60,239 nucleotides of DNA from Gonapodya prolifera JEL478 (Eukaryota > Monoblepharomycota > Monoblepharidomycetes > Monoblepharidales > Gonapodyaceae). Below the pieces are notes generated by a model. It saw only the letters and a list, made by a program, of their open reading frames with translations, searched no databases and was not told the origin of the DNA. This document shows, in pieces, positions 19,713 through 32,308 of this stretch. The DNA is taken from positions 3,885 to 64,123 of the forward strand of contig KQ965863.1 in assembly GCA_001574975.1 (NCBI GenBank). The letters run 5' to 3'. Both the position numbers and the translations under genes were made by a program. Within the stretch, counting starts at the first letter, position 1, and each line of letters begins with the position of its first letter.

Positions 19713-21694
19713 ATGGTTGGATTCTCGCCCGCAGACCTGCCCACTCCCGAGCAGAAAGCGCCCTCGTCCTCCGCATGCGTCGACCCTATCAACCCAGAGG
19801 CACTCAGCGGCGTGCTGGCGGAGCTGTTCCAATCAGGTGGTGGCACCGACATGTTCAACAAGTACCCGCGCACGCCCGTCGCAGAGCTCGAGAAGCTGAG
19901 ACACAAGTGCGACGATCTTATTGACAACTATCTCAACAGTGGGGCAGAGATTGATGTCAGGAAGGACGATGTCATTGCAAAGCTAAAGGAGCATGCGTTG
20001 GGGGGCAATCAAGCGGCGGTTGTGCTTTGGACCCATCTCAATGATATTCCATCGTGGATTGATTGGCAGAGGTTGAAGCGTGGTCAGGTAAGAAGCAAGC
20101 GCCGAGCGGAGTGAGCGTAGCGAACGGAGCGAGGACACCGAGGCTTAAGCGCCGCAAGGCGCTGACCGAGGCTGTCCGCCGGAGGCGAATGCACCGCGAA
20201 GCGAAATATGTGCTGATCCATGGATTGCATGCGTTGATTCTCATTTTGCGTTTGAACTTCGAATGACGAATCGACTGATCAACGCACTTGTACACATTTT
20301 TCTAGCGTCTCTTCTGGTTCTACGCCGAACCCATGCTTCTCTTCCTCCTCCACTTCTCCCTGATCTTCGGTACGTCCATCGTCCCATTCCCCTTCCCCAT
20401 TCCCCTGTTCCCTGCCACATTGCCCAATCTAACCCACCCACCCTCTTCCCCTCCCATAGGCGTCACCGCCCCCAAAATCAACAAAGTCCTCATGGCCACC
20501 GGCTACCTCTCGCACCCCACAAAAGTAACCTTCCAGCGTCTCATCGAGACCACGCACTGGGTGCTCTCGTGCATGAACGAGAACTCGCTCCTCCCAGGCC
20601 GACCCGGGTGGGAGAACTCGGTCCGCGTGCGGTTCCTCCATGCGAGCGTCAGGCAAAGGATCAGGGGGCTCGCAAAGTCGAAGCCGCATATTTATGATGA
20701 AGAGGAGTTGGGGATTCCGATCAATACCGTGAGTTCTTTTTCCCACGCATGCGCATGCGTCGCACTTCTTTGTGATTCCGACCGTCATCGTCACCTTGCG
20801 CCCCCCTCGTTCATCTTCACACCTTCCAGGAAGACATGATCGCTACCATCCTGGGCTTCTCCCTGGGCCCACTGCAACGCCTCATGGCGCTCAAATTCCG
20901 GGTGACCGAGAAGGAGCGCGAGGACTTTTGCCACCTGTGGCGGTACATCGGGTACCTCTCTGGCATCCCGGACGACCTCAACCCGCTCAGGAGAGGGTAC
21001 GATTACTGTACCGCGTTTGGTGGGAGTGTGACTTTGCAGTGAGTTGCAGACTGTAGTGGTGCTTGGTTGCTGGTTCCCACGTGTACTGTGGCTCACCGTC
21101 GACGTCCGTCCACCATACAGCATCTGCGAACCCGACGAGTCCACCATCCGCCTCGCGCACGGCCTGCTCCAAGCCTCCTCGCTCGGCTCCGCCGAACTAA
21201 CCTTCCAAATCATCGACGTGATCGGGCTCGTCCTGGGCACCAAAACCGAACTGGGCACAAAAAAGGACATCAACCCCAAATCGCTCGAGAAGCGGCGCAA
21301 GCGGTTCTACGGGTACTTTTCACAGGTCACGCGGATTACGCTCAAGGACAAGTACTGCGACTACCTCGGGTTGCCAAAGAAGGAGATTGGCCTGTTGGAG
21401 TGGGGCGCGGCGCATTCGACTTTTTTGGGGCTTTTGATGGCAACGCAGACTCTGAAGTTGACGAAGCCGACCATGAAATGTGGGCCTCGACTTGACGTTG
21501 CTGTACGCCATTACAATTTGCTAACAATGTCCGACCTCACAGGGTTCGCCAAGCGCAACGAGAACATCCTGCCTCGTGTCGTCAACGCCGTCCTACAGGG
21601 CAAGCCGCCCAAGTTCCAGCTCCGCCACGCGCCAAAGGCTTCAAACATGGTTTCCGGTGGTGCGGCGGCCGGTGGGGGACACTCGGAGGAGTAA
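19713..21694 (+). CDS. MpaB/rubber-oxygenase-like protein (DUF2236 family)
   Basis: Six to seven exons. The N-terminal part includes FNKYPRTPVAELEKLRHKCD and SWIDWQRLKRGQ. After the first intron (20088-20305) comes RLFWFYAEPMLLFLLHFSLI, a hydrophobic helix, then VRVRFLHASVRQRIRGLAKS, GIPINT, EDMIATILGFSLGPLQRLM and DFCHLWRYIGYLSGIPDDLN. These are the ordered hallmarks of the DUF2236 family, in which Arg-x-x-His and a downstream His help bind haem in the latex-clearing proteins, and MpaB is an ER-bound oxidative-cleavage enzyme. The C-terminal part continues to GGGHSEE and stop at 21692-21694. An ER-membrane oxygenase is a reasonable expectation; the substrate is unknown. The first intron is 218 nt because it carries repeat copy B. 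ATG 19713 is the first ATG in frame. Confidence 0.8.
20093..20206 (+). repeat. Intron-resident GC-rich repeat, copy B
   Basis: Lies inside intron 20088-20305 of the MpaB-like gene. In the sense direction it reads GAACGGAGCGAGGACACCGA, then GCCGCAAGGCGCTGACCGAG, the core TCCGCCGGAGGCGAAT (20175-20190) and CCGCGAAGCGAAA. The orientation relative to transcription is the same as in copies A and C. Confidence 0.8.
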
Positions 21695-22118
21695 AGATGA
21701 AGCCAGGGCCAAGGGCTGGTTCTTTGCGGGCGTTTTTTTTTAGAGCCGAAGTACCCCATACTAAACAAGATTAGAAGTTTTGGATGTTTTATTGAATTAA
21801 TTATGTAAATATGGTTCAGAAATCATTCTGTGCGAAAAGATTCGTTGGACGAACATTCTTCTGATGTTCTCTGAGTGAAATCAAGTTATCAGCCGCAGCA
21901 GTGCCCCAACAATAGGCGATACTTAACTCAACTCTTCCTGCATGTGGCAGTTGAATGCTCGTGTTCATATTACCAGTTTTGTGTTCTAATATTTTGCGTT
22001 CTTTGGTCACCGACAGCTGCAAGCTGCTTGAACTTCACCACTGAAACCCCAAAGCGATCCATCTCACCAGCCGACCATTTTCCCGCTTCCTTCTTAAAAG
22101 CTCTGGATCGTGACGCAG
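21695..22118. other. Intergenic region, no gene seen
   Basis: AT-richer sequence following the MpaB-like stop codon, with AATTAATTATGTAAATATGG near 21795 as a likely 3' processing zone. Nothing else is supported. Confidence 0.5.
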
Positions 22119-23163
22119 ATGGAGTCTTCTGGAAGCGGCAAAACGATCCGAGAGGTCGATTTCGGTATCGATTCAGGCCACTCCAACACGGCCATCGCAT
22201 ACCTGGTGGAGGGAAACGAGAGAGTTCAGATTTTGAGTCTTGAAAACTCGTACAACGCGGAGTCCTGTGAGAATCTCCGGAGTTCCTGCCAATGTCTGAT
22301 GTCGAGTACACGTCTGCATAACGATCGCACATGATTAGCTCCCTCTGTCGCGGCGCTGAACTACACGGAGGAGTACCTTTGGGCGGCAGGATACTCTGCT
22401 AAAGACGCTGCAGACGGAGATGTCATCTCCATGGCCATGAGAGTTGTGGGGCTACGATGTGACAATCCAGCTGTCAAAGAATTTGTGAAGAGCTGCCAGC
22501 CGAGAGCATTTCATCAAATGAGAGAAGGCAGGATGTGCTTATTCAACACCCTCAACAGGACGTACGAACTCCGTCGAACGCAGCACAATACTATTGGGTA
22601 CTTTTCACCGACTGCCGAGCGTGTCATCCCGCTCACTGTCGCAGTATTTTAATTTTTCTGCGCAATCGACAAGAGGATTGCGGAGCACCTGGAGCAAAGT
22701 TCCGACGTCAAGTTGGGCTCCATCACCATTGCTGTCCCTATCAGCTGGTCACGATATCGTCGGGAACGCTTAAAAGCAATTATTCAGCTCTCCTTTGACC
22801 TTCCGCTCAAAAAAAATTAATATCGCAACGGAAACCCAGGCTTCCGTTCGAGGATATTTGGATTATACTGCAGCAACAAAAGCCTTGCTTCAATCTATGC
22901 CCACACAAGCCAACTTTCTTTATTTGGATGGAGGGCACGGAACACTACAAATGGCTTTAATCCGCATATCAAATGGTGGCAAGCGGGTGGACACCATCTA
23001 TGCCACTGGAATTGATTGTGGAGGATTTGATATTTCCGTGGCAGTTGCCAAATGCGTTATCCCGGCCATTGAACACGCCATGCGCCCTATGAAGGAAACT
23101 CCCGTGTCTGAAGATGCGATCTGGAAGGCGCTTTTGGAGAACATGGAAATTCTGATCAGTTGA
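22119..23163 (+). pseudogene. Hsp70-like ATPase-domain gene, frameshifted
   Basis: ATG 22119 opens an actin-like ATPase start (VDFGIDSGHSNTAIAYLVEG, corresponding to phosphate-1). A clean intron (GTGAGA near 22268 to GATTAG at about 22337) restores frame into SPSVAALNYTEEYLWAAGYS. Later come LGSITIAVPISWSRYRRERL, then LDGGHGTLQMALIRIS and GIDCGGFDISVAVAKCV (phosphate-2 region). Two defects appear: a stop within IPLTVAVF near 22650, and a frame jump at an eight-A run (22809-22816). The usual Hsp70 peptide-binding domain is not visible. Either this is a decayed member of an expanded fungal Hsp70-like family, or the A-run holds a sequencing error. The family assignment is firm for the ATPase fold only. 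Confidence 0.65.
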
Positions 23164-24240
23164 AGATTAGAGCCATTGCCCACACAGTGGACCAGAGGTC
23201 AAGCTACAGCCTTCGAAACATCTCGAATATAAAGGGGCGCGCTCAGTAACTTGCAAGTTCAACCTTCCCGCTGGTGTTGAACATGCAAGCTATTGACACC
23301 TTTGAGTCTATGTTTGGAACGGGCCAAGGAAACCGTCGCAATGGCGGAGCCAGTCGCTCTCCAAACCGACGTAGCAAGCATCAGTCGAACGAAGCAAATC
23401 CCATCTGCTGACAGTCTCACCGTCTCACCCCCAGATACAACTACTGGTACCGCCGTCAGCCTTGTGGCAAATGGAGCAGCCGTTTCAAGCAGTGTAGTGT
23501 CGCATGTGGAACGGGACTTGTCTGGAGGATCATATGGTGCTGGTGGAAATGGATTCGCTGAGAGTTCTCCAGGGGCTCTGCGTAAATTTTCCTAGTTAGC
23601 CTGGTCGCCGGAGGAAGCACCAACCTGGCCAAGTCACCGGCATACCCAACGGGACGGAGGTCTTCTCGAGTGAACTTTGCACTCCCTCAAAGTGATTCAT
23701 CGAATAATACCACTCCACCTTCGTCATCCGGTACACAACAAAAGAATGCTGGCTCTAACATTTGAACTGCGCAACCGCCCAAGCAAGCGCTCAAAGTTCG
23801 GGCAGCGTCGCCCAAATCTGTTTCAATGCCATCCGAAATGAATCGCAGGCCGAACCTTGTCGCACTTACACGGGATAAAGCGGCTGCGAAGGGAAAGGAC
23901 GCAAACGTACCCACATGGTGCAAGTCGCCTGCATCGATGCGAGCAGGTCACCAGGGTGCCACCTAAACTGCTAATCGCCCGTCGGAATCGTCCAACCCAT
24001 CTCTCCGACAACGGTCTGGCGGATGTCATCTCCCATCCTCTCCCACAAACTCCACTCCTGCCTCCCCAACGTCAGCCAACAGTTCCGCAGCCCTCTCAAG
24101 ACGACCAGGACTTCTCACTCTCTTATAGATTCTGTCAACGTTTTCCACACATGCCCATCAATGCTCGTCGACGTGCCCTTACTCTGATGCTCCGTCAGTG
24201 TGATCCTTTGGACTTTGTGTTCATCTAAATGGACACTGAA
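23164..24240 (+). other. Ser/Pro-rich remnants downstream of the Hsp70-like gene
   Basis: Plus-strand pieces in changing frames resemble a disordered tail: TFESMFGTGQGNRRNGG with Arg/Ser/Asn, then a Ser/Thr/Val-rich ORF 23293-23595, then a segment with SNNTTPPSSSGTQQKNAGSN that is broken by stops. This may be the decayed C-terminus of the Hsp70-like gene. No domain recognised. Confidence 0.35.
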
Positions 24241-24364
24241 ACAACAATGTAATGTCTTTGCCAAGGCTATAGAAACATGCAATAAATGAAACTAGAAGTA
24301 CACGAGTAACGCGGAGCAAAACGTGGTTCAACACCAAAGCGAAATGGCGAAATACCCATTTCTA

Positions 24365-27300
24365 TCAAATCAGCGCCAGATGCGCGGGTATTTCATCGTG
24401 CGAGTACATGATCTCCGCAGGGAACTCGCCGATTTGGAGGCCGAGACGACTGGCTCGAATATGAACTTCGAGGGTTCCACCTGCCGCTGCAAAGAAAGCC
24501 CGAATATCTGGAAGTGAAACCTCCCTATCGACAAATGCCATGCCGTCAACACCCGACACGAATTGACCAGGGGTCGGAATGCTCACATTTTCACTTTCAC
24601 GGTCGGCGACTTCACAACCTCTCCAGGAGGTATTACTATTTCGAAATCTTCCTCCTGCAGGACGTCAAAAGGTTTCAACTCGGGAAACATCATCAGCATC
24701 TGGAAATGGACTCACAATGCTTCCCAACATGTCGCTTTCGTAGAATATTGTCGCAGTAATGTGTGTGACAGAAAGGGGCGCCGATGTGGGGTTTGCCAAT
24801 TCGAAATCTACGTCGCCAAAAGAATTGTGAAACACCATAGCCCTTAGTAGAGTCCCTCACGAACTCACTTGCTCTGATCACATTCTCAAACACCATCGAC
24901 GCTCCAATCCCGAATCGCATGCCTCCAATAAGCGGACTCTTCGCCGCCGGAACAGTCACCTCATGCCGCATAGCGGAAAACACTCCGAACAAAGGTCCAA
25001 GTCCTGTGGCGTCGGGATCACCTCTCACAATGACTTGAGTGTCCGTCCCACCAAAGAACCGAGTGAGCAGCTGCGTGCCAGTTTCGGCGGCCACGGAGGA
25101 AAGGGGCATGAATTTGCTGAGAAGGGAGCTGCGCAAGTGAGCGACGCGGGCGAAGACACTTCATGGGGTATGTGTGCTTACGCAGTCGCGGAGACTTGGT
25201 TGTCTCCAGATTTTAGCTGGCACCGGGATAGAGTGACGGTGCCGAGGGTGGTATCGAGATATTCGAGGAAGAGGGTAACTTCAGAGTTGAGAAGGACGTT
25301 GACATTGCTCAAGTTGGCGATCTGGCAAGCGTTCGCCAAGGTTGAGTTCACTCAAGGCGCAAGTCTGGCGCAGAGACCGCTCACCTGAAGCTTCAACGCC
25401 GCATCAACGTACTGTCGTGTTCCTCCAACTATCTGCAGTGTATCCACCGTGAGCAACCTTGCCGCCAGTCCCTGCATTCCCTGGACAGAGAAAGATGTCC
25501 GGTATGGAATCTTCTTCAGTACAACTTCGCCTGTAAATGACCAGAACTTGGGTTTACGCTTTCGAGAATCAGTTTCAACGCAACTCTCACCTCCCAGAAG
25601 TGCAGTGGTAGCGTTGATTTCCATAGCGACCGGGATATCCACAAATCCACTGCTCTCGTAGATGGACTTCAGCAGATTAGAGAACGTCGATTGATGGGAC
25701 TGTGTATCGTACTGTCGGTCCTCTGATCCGTCACATCAGTTCCCCCAACCCATTCAGCTCACCTTCTTGACATACACCGGCGCAAGCACCACATCGAACG
25801 TCATAGCTCCGTCTTTCCCAGTCAAGTAGCTCGTGACAGGAATATCATCGGTCTCGACGATGGCAATGACGCTCGAACCCGAGAGGAAGTTCATTGTGAT
25901 TTGGACGTGCGTGAGGGAGATGGGCATTGGGAATGGTAGCTGGAAGATTTACAGTCAGTCGATGAGCGATGAGTTACTGTTGCTTACCGACAACCCCCGA
26001 GGTCGTCGAAACCTCACCTGCAGCTTCGCCTCCACACCCAAGACCGACAACTTTGGCACCCAAGGATCCCCGCCATCGAACGCGATCGCAAACTCCCTCG
26101 TTGTGAGTCCTTTCACGAACCCTGCTTTGAAGCTCATTCCGGGCATGGAGAGCGGGAGGCAGAAGGACGATATGGCGGGGATGATTGGCGTGATGGGCGT
26201 GGCGGTCCTGGAGGAGCCCTGGATCACGAGCTTGGACCTCTCGGCGTTGAAGAAGGAGGTGAGGAAGCTGGAGCCGGCGGCTTTGCCGGTGTCGGAGAGG
26301 GGCATGTAGCGGCTATCATCGGTGCGCGCAAGAGGTGAGGCCCACGTTCAGTTCGTGTGGAACTGCGGTGATCCCGATAATACTCACAGCATTAGAATCA
26401 CACTGTTCTCCCCAATATCAAGCGCCAGATTCGGGAACGTGCAGTGGCCGATCACCTCGTCCGCGAACACGAGTTGATGGCGAATGTCCGCGTTGAGCGC
26501 CAGTTTTACGTTCGAGGGGTTGTAAATCTACCACAACAAACACAACGCATGAATGCATTTCATCCAAACAAGACAGAAACGACCGGTACTTCGTACAGTA
26601 CCTTGGCCGTCACTTTCATGTCCAGAAACCAATCCGTAAGTTCCACAATATCCAGGACTTGTATCCGTGCAGGGGAGTATGTGAGCCCGTGCATGCCCTG
26701 AAGCGGGATGGAGCTAGAGAAAGGGATTTTGGAGATGGTGACGTCTCCTGGAAAGTGGAAGAGGTAGTGATTGGGGTTGGTTCATCCAGGCGATTGGTTG
26801 ATAGAGTGTATTGATTGTGACATACCGAGGATGACGTTCGCGGTGACAGCGGCTGTCACGGAAATGGAGACGCCGACTTCGCCCTTGCCGAAGACGATGG
26901 TTTTCAGGAGGGCTCCGAAGGCCAATCGTTGATCCTGGACGTATTTTCAACAACATTGTAAATGAAACCCGCACAACCACCAATTCCATCAAACCCCTCG
27001 CCTCACCTCATGAATAATCATAGGCGCAGCGTCCAAATCCATCGTCAGCGTTCCCTGTGTGCCCTTCCACCCGTTTGTCGTCGGGCAGGTCTCTGTCTCA
27101 AGGTGAGCGACCACTTGGTCCCCGGAGAGAAGGTCGATGTTCATGGAAACGGATTTTATGCTAAGGGCGGCGCCGACGGGGAGGGGGAGCTGGCACGTGG
27201 TGCAGGTAGGGGTGCACGTCAGGTGAAGGTGGGTCCGCGAGGAAGGAGCGAGTGGGAAGACGTGAATTTGATTTGGTGCAGGTAAACAGGAGCGTTACGA

Positions 27301-27597
27301 ATGGCGTACCTTGATGTTGGCGACGACGCCCGGGCTGGACAAGCGTGGAGTCCACGGATCGTCCGGATCGAACTCAATGGCGAACGAATTGGGCTGCACG
27401 CCCTTGATAAGGCCGTTCTTGAAGTTGATCTTGGACGAGATGGACTTCATGGATGTGATGGACGATATGGAGAAGCGTCGCTTTCGGGGTGAAGATGATG
27501 ATTGGGACGAGGAGATGGAACGGGTTTTGGAAGCAAGAGTCGAGTCGCTGTCAGAGCCCATTGAGACGGTCGAGTTGGAGTGTTTGCGACCCAGCAT
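24365..27597 (-). CDS. DUF3712-type (LEA14-like) fungal protein
   Basis: A large multi-exon minus-strand gene begins MLGRKHSNSTVSMGSDSDST with a Ser/Arg-rich lead. It then repeats a module of the form NP-x-(S/N)-x-K-x-x-x-x-x-D, a small inserted loop, and a short strand. Examples are NSFAIEFDPDDPWTPRLSS, SIKSVSMNIDLLSGDQVVAH, VTAAVTANVILG, ISKIPFSSSIPLQGMHGL, EFAIAFDGGDPWVPKLSVLG, FELANPTSAPLSVTHITATI and finally GTLEVHIRASRLGLQIGEFP. The recurring beta-rich modules with an IPF or IPYRTSFSVQGMQGL motif are typical of fungal DUF3712 proteins, often membrane or vacuole associated. No transmembrane helix is obvious here. The last intron (phase 2, ending CGATAG) gives KVKMEVSLPDIRAFFAAAGG and a clean stop at 24367-24365. 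The biochemical role of this family is not established. Confidence 0.75.
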
Positions 27598-28316
27598 GGT
27601 CGAGATGGGGAAGAGAGTGAAAGCGGGTTGTGGTCGAGGTTGGGCGGCCGAAGAGGTGTTCCCAGTAGTGGCGCAAAAGTAGGGCAGGTGTGTCCCCCGG
27701 GGCGGAATTTCGCCTGGAAAGATGCCGCGGGAGATTTCGCGGGGGTGAACAAAAGAAATGTGATTCTTTTTAAGTAGCCTTGTACAGGAGGACTGCCGAC
27801 TTATCCTTGCTGTAGACGGCAGCCCGCCTTGAAGAATTCATGTCGGTTTCAGGTTTGCCCACTCCTCGGGTTGTGAGGTGGTTATTACAGGGGCGCTTCA
27901 GCACGTGAAGGCACGTGATGTCCATCAGAGATGCGATCTTGGGTTCGGTAGTCATTTTGTAACGTAAAGCGACGAAGCTCGATGGTGTTATCGTCAGCTG
28001 TCTCCCATGTGCGCGTCAACTCTCATCTTCCGCCATCATCAACCCCACCCGTTCTCTGTATCACGTATACATAATATTCAGCCTCTGAACGAGTTTACGC
28101 ATTGACTCAGTGGAAGATGTAGCAATGACGCTGCACTAATCAGCTTAACTCTTCCAGCTGTACACGGAGAGTGTACCTGCAAATCTTATAGCAAACCGTT
28201 TAGTTTAGACACTGGTCGGTTTCTTGTCGTCGGAGGTGAAGAATTCATGGAGTTGCCAGGATAAAATTTCTGCTGCGGCCGCGGTTAATCTTTCTTTCGC
28301 TCTTCTTCCACACACT
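27598..28316. other. Intergenic region, no gene seen
   Basis: About 700 bp between the divergent DUF3712 and eIF3j genes. It holds only short ORFs without protein-like composition. It presumably contains both promoters; no TATA-like or other specific element was identified with confidence. Confidence 0.5.
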
Positions 28317-29412
28317 ATGTCTTGGGGTGCGTCTCTCTTCTTAGCGGGTGTAATCTCCACGCCATCTGCTCACTACCTTACGCCCAATCACCGATCGGTG
28401 ACCCACAAAAGACGACGAAGACTTCGAACCGCCTGCATCAAAGGCACCGTCACTCCTGGTGAAGAAGAAGGGGAAGTGGGACGACGAGGTCGAGGACGTC
28501 GATGCCGCAGACGATTGGGAGAAGCTGGCTGAGGAGAAACCTGCAGAACCCGCCCCGAAACCCACATCACCTGCCCCGACACCTGCTGCCAAGACCAAGG
28601 ACTCCGCCCCGGCAGGAGCCAAGAAAAGTGCCGGCAAGACCAAGTACGAGAAGTTCGATCTCGCTGCAGCCGCCTCGGAGGGTCCTCAGGAAAACGACGA
28701 GGACGAGATGGCTTCGCTGTCACCTGCTGAGCGGAAACGGAGGGAGAGGGAGCTCCAGGAACAGGCGGATTTCCGACATACGGAAGACTTGTTTGCCGGT
28801 CTGCCCAAACCGTCAGAGGCCAAGGCGAACGGGGCGGCGGCCGCTGGGGAAGAGTTCAGTCTGACGGGCTCGAATCCAAAGACAAAGGACGAGTTTTCCA
28901 AACTTGGCAAGGACATCTCCGCCGAATTGCAAAAGTTTGAGGTACATCTTCCTTCCACCTTACCCTTTTATCTTGTACCATTCACCACTGTTCATCGCTC
29001 CACTCAAAATCCAGAAATCCCCCCACTTCCCCTCCCTCGTCGAATCTCTCGTCCGCGACCTGTGCTCCCACCTCGAAGAACCCAGTGACCTGCGCAAGGT
29101 CCAGACGCACCTCACACAGTTCCTCAGCGACAGGGTCAAACAGAAGGACTCGGCGGGGAAGAAGAAGAAGGGTGCGTGGGTCCGTGGCTTTCGTTTTGAG
29201 ATTTAATTAGTGATTGCGATACCTGCGTCTTGCATTTCCTTGCGTTTCGCTTCTGGCTGGATACTCCTGGATTGATTCTACGCTGACGACCGACTCCATC
29301 AGCCCCACTCAAAAAGCTCCACGTCGACGACGGAGACATGTACGCAGACATACGTATTGCTGGAGCCGCAGCAGGGGCGGGGAGAGATGACATTTACGAT
29401 GATTTTATGTAG
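28317..29412 (+). CDS. HCR1: Translation initiation factor eIF3 subunit j (Hcr1-like)
   Basis: A ten-base first exon (MSW plus one base) is followed by an intron (28327-28411) and an exon opening DDEDFEPPA, giving the acidic MSWDDEDFE start typical of eIF3j. Next come LLVKKKGKWDDEVEDVDAAD and DDWEKLAEE, a Pro/Ala/Lys linker, AERKRRERELQEQADFRHTE, DLFAGLPKP and DEFSKLGKDISAELQKFE. A second intron leads to the C-terminal helical part (SPHFPSLVESLVRDLCSHLE, LRKVQTHLTQFLSDRVKQKD). The end, DDGDMYADIRIAG then DDIYDDFM, matches the conserved tail that binds near the 40S decoding site. The subunit promotes eIF3-40S binding and ribosome recycling in the cytoplasm. Length is about 245 residues, normal for the family. 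Stop TAG is at 29410-29412. Confidence 0.93.
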
Positions 29413-29792
29413 TCTCCGTTATGCTTGTTGTGGGAGACCTTCCGTTCAGTATATTGCCAGCAGCCCATTTTGGTTCCATGTCTGCGTTTCACCTCAGATT
29501 CATGGAAGGATTCTCGGTGCAGACATCTGCGCTGAGGAAGGACCTTCGGGGAATGTGTTGCAGTGGCGCGCGATCCCACTCCAGTTGAGACATGATTGTG
29601 TGAACAGCCTCACGGGGGATGCAATGTTGTATTAACCTTCATTGTCTCTAAGGTACGAGAAATAAATACTCGGGCAATTTTGAAATAATGGAGTCCAACT
29701 TTTTCCAGTCAAAATTTGTCCTCCTGGACACACGCAGCCACTCGCATAGTGTCCACGTGGTCCTCCGTCGCTATCGGTGACGGAGGCCGCGA
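29413..29792. other. Intergenic region between convergent genes
   Basis: Holds the 3' ends of eIF3j (plus) and the FUSC-like gene (minus). AATAAATAC at about 29661 is a possible polyadenylation signal. No additional gene supported. Confidence 0.5.
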
Positions 29793-31853
29793 TCAAACTG
29801 GAGCCGGCGTTGGTCTCGACGCATCCGTGCTCCGAACAAGGCCATTCTCCACCTGCTCACGATCAACAAGTCGTCCAGATCGTCCGATGTCAAGGAGAAC
29901 GTCGTTGAGTGCGCTGCGATGTGGGAGTCGGGGCTAAACGAACGGTGTGTGACATGAAGCGAGTTTCGGACGCAACGAACCTCAGGAGTAAGAGGAGATG
30001 CGACGGCACCGCATTCACGTCTCGAGAACGTCCGATCAAGACCAAGATTCGTCCCACGGGACCGTGAAACGTAACTTGCTTCTCGCCCGGTTGCACTGCT
30101 ACCTCACTCATAAACTGATCCCCATCGCCATCGCCACCTTCTACCGAATTCGCAAGACTGATCGACGACGCGACCCTATTCCGACTTTCGCCATCGGGTG
30201 CTCGCTGTCCTGCTAGCTCGCTCCTCTTTTCCAAAACGGCGTGCATCTCCCTCGCAACGCATGCGATAACCTCATCAAGGAAAACCCTATCGTCGGCGGT
30301 AAGGGCGGGCGAGGATCGAAAGTGGCCCACGAAAGTAAACCAGTTGAGGAACTTTAGGTAGGCTCGAAGGAGAGCGTTGTAGGAGCGGAGGAGTTCATAC
30401 GCCTGGGCTGCAGGCGGTTCCGTTCCAGCGCCTTGTTCTTCAGTACCAGCGTCCCTCTCGGTGCTTCTACGCTGCCATCGCCACCGAGAAGCCAAGGCAG
30501 TGGGAGAGTTCTGAATTTCTCTCATGGCCTGCTCGGTATCTGTGATGAGCCCGAAAATAGTGGCGAACGTCCCCTGTATGTCGGCTGTGAAGGGGTCACA
30601 CGCGGCTTTCCAGACCCTGCAGGGAGAAAGGAGTCACTCGCGATGAGTCAGGACTGCCCCACTTCTCACTCACAGGTGGTAATGGGGCACTCACATATGC
30701 GCGACGTGCATTTCGACAAACGCGACCCGGTTGTGGAATATTCGGTGATAGCTGAGCGACGAGAGGAAGTAATTGACCAAGCTGGAGACGGTCACTGAGG
30801 TGAGAATCGCGATGGCGCGGACAACGACTTGGAAGTCACGATGTCAGTGGGGGCGAGCACAAAGTGCTGGATGAAACTCACTGGTGTGGAACCAGCCAGG
30901 GCAAGAAGGCCACCAAGAAACCATGGGTGGCCACTATAACGAGATGTGCTCGTGTGATCGGATTCGATCATTCGACTCGCATTTGTAAACGACCAAACTT
31001 ACGAGTTGCCCCACGAGCTGCACATACAGGGCTGAGAAGACCACAGAAGTTGTTGCACCGAAATCACGCTACCATTTGTGAAGCATTGGCAGTTGTTGTT
31101 TCGCAGTTACCGTTAAATTGGGTTGATCTCAAAAGCAGCTGAATGTTGTCAGAAATACTCACCTCCCACCCGATGAGATACAGAGTATAAACACCAAGGC
31201 ACACACCCAGTGGGACAGTAAACATGACTGCAATGTTGTGGCTACTCCATCCGATGATGACGAATAGGATTCCCCAGGCGCTTCCGATCATTGCAGCCTG
31301 GAACGTGGCGAGGCCCACGCGGACACCTCGACCGAATATCTCAGCGAGAATGAGGAAGGCGGTGAAGGTGGTAGAGACCGAGTCGGGGTTTTTTGTGATG
31401 TATCTGGAAGGGTGGAACGGATTGAAATGATTTATAGACGATCAGTTTGAAAGTAGGCAAGATGATCACGAACCTGTCTGATACCAAGCAAAGAAACAGC
31501 GAAAGGAAGCTTTTCAGCAAGACCCACCATGGGCCCTGGAACAGAATCGCGAGTTAGCATAAAGGATTGTAGCGAATACCCCACAAGTCATGTCACAACG
31601 ACTGCGCCAGCTGCTCTCTTCCCCCAGATTCGTCCCGATGCGTACACTTCTGAACTCTCACCATACTAAAGTAAAGCCTCCGCAACGTGATGGCGGCGAT
31701 AAATCTCTCCCATTGCGACGACGCCGTGAAGAGCCGATTTCGAGGCGCAGCCGTCAGTACAGACCTCCGCCGGGCATGGGTCTCGGGGTGATTAGGGGCC
31801 TGCGCTGCAGATTTCCCAGCGGGTACAAGAGGAATGTCCAAGTCTGCTGCCAT
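29793..31853 (-). CDS. FUSC/aromatic-acid-exporter-like integral membrane protein
   Basis: The start ATG at 31853 gives MAADLDIPLVPAG, then FIAAITLRRLYFSM and, after an intron, GPWWVLLKSFLSLFLCLVSD. The next exon has DSVSTTFTAFLILAEIFGRG, VRVGLATFQAAMIGSAWGIL, FVIIGWSSHNIAVMFTVPLG and VCLGVYTLYLIGW. Three to four closely spaced helices with an arginine-flanked turn are typical of fusaric-acid-resistance-type transporters and the related fungal DUF2421 families. Further exons add CSSWGNSGHPWFLGGLLALA and SLVNYFLSSLSYHRIFHNRV. A cytoplasmic helical part with AYELLRSYNALLRAYLKFLN follows. The end was extended through a 72-nt intron with donor GTTCGT to SALNDVLLDIGRSGRLVDRE and stop at 29795-29793; without it the frame ends 97 bp earlier on poor sequence. 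Substrate unknown. Confidence 0.68.
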
Positions 31854-32308
31854 AAATGAAACGTGCGGTGTCCGCAGCTTTATAACAGAAACGGAAGGAA
31901 GTTGCAGCCGAAAACATGGAGCTGCCGCGGCGAATAAAAAAAATTGTATTGAAGGAGAATTTTGAATGAGTGTCAACCCTTTCTCGAGACGGCATCAATG
32001 TTACAAGAAAGTCCGCTGGACCTCGAATGCAATCTCCGAAAATACAATCACTATGGTCCTTATGTAAAGGGTTGCTGATTTCTATTTGCTATATTTTGAC
32101 AGCTTTGGTTCCATACTTTCGGCGATGAACTTCCCGAGATTGATCACGCTCTTGATAGTCTTCGCCCGGACTCCGACCGCCTCACGCACAAATCCTACAC
32201 CCCGCATACTTTGCTGCTCCATGTCGACTGCGAAGAAAGCGGCGCCTGGACCAATCCGGCCTGCATCGAGGTTAATCTTCGGAAGCTTCCGACACCGCTT
32301 TAATTTGA
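31854..32308. other. Gap between the FUSC-like and Nudix genes
   Basis: Contains the short minus-strand ORF listed separately (32082-32318) and the upstream region of two divergent genes. Nothing else is supported. Confidence 0.4.

Noticed and set aside
20237-20794. Long ORFs antisense to or in other frames of the MpaB-like gene
   Set aside because: They are shadows of GC-rich coding sequence: Pro/Arg/His-rich, without domains.
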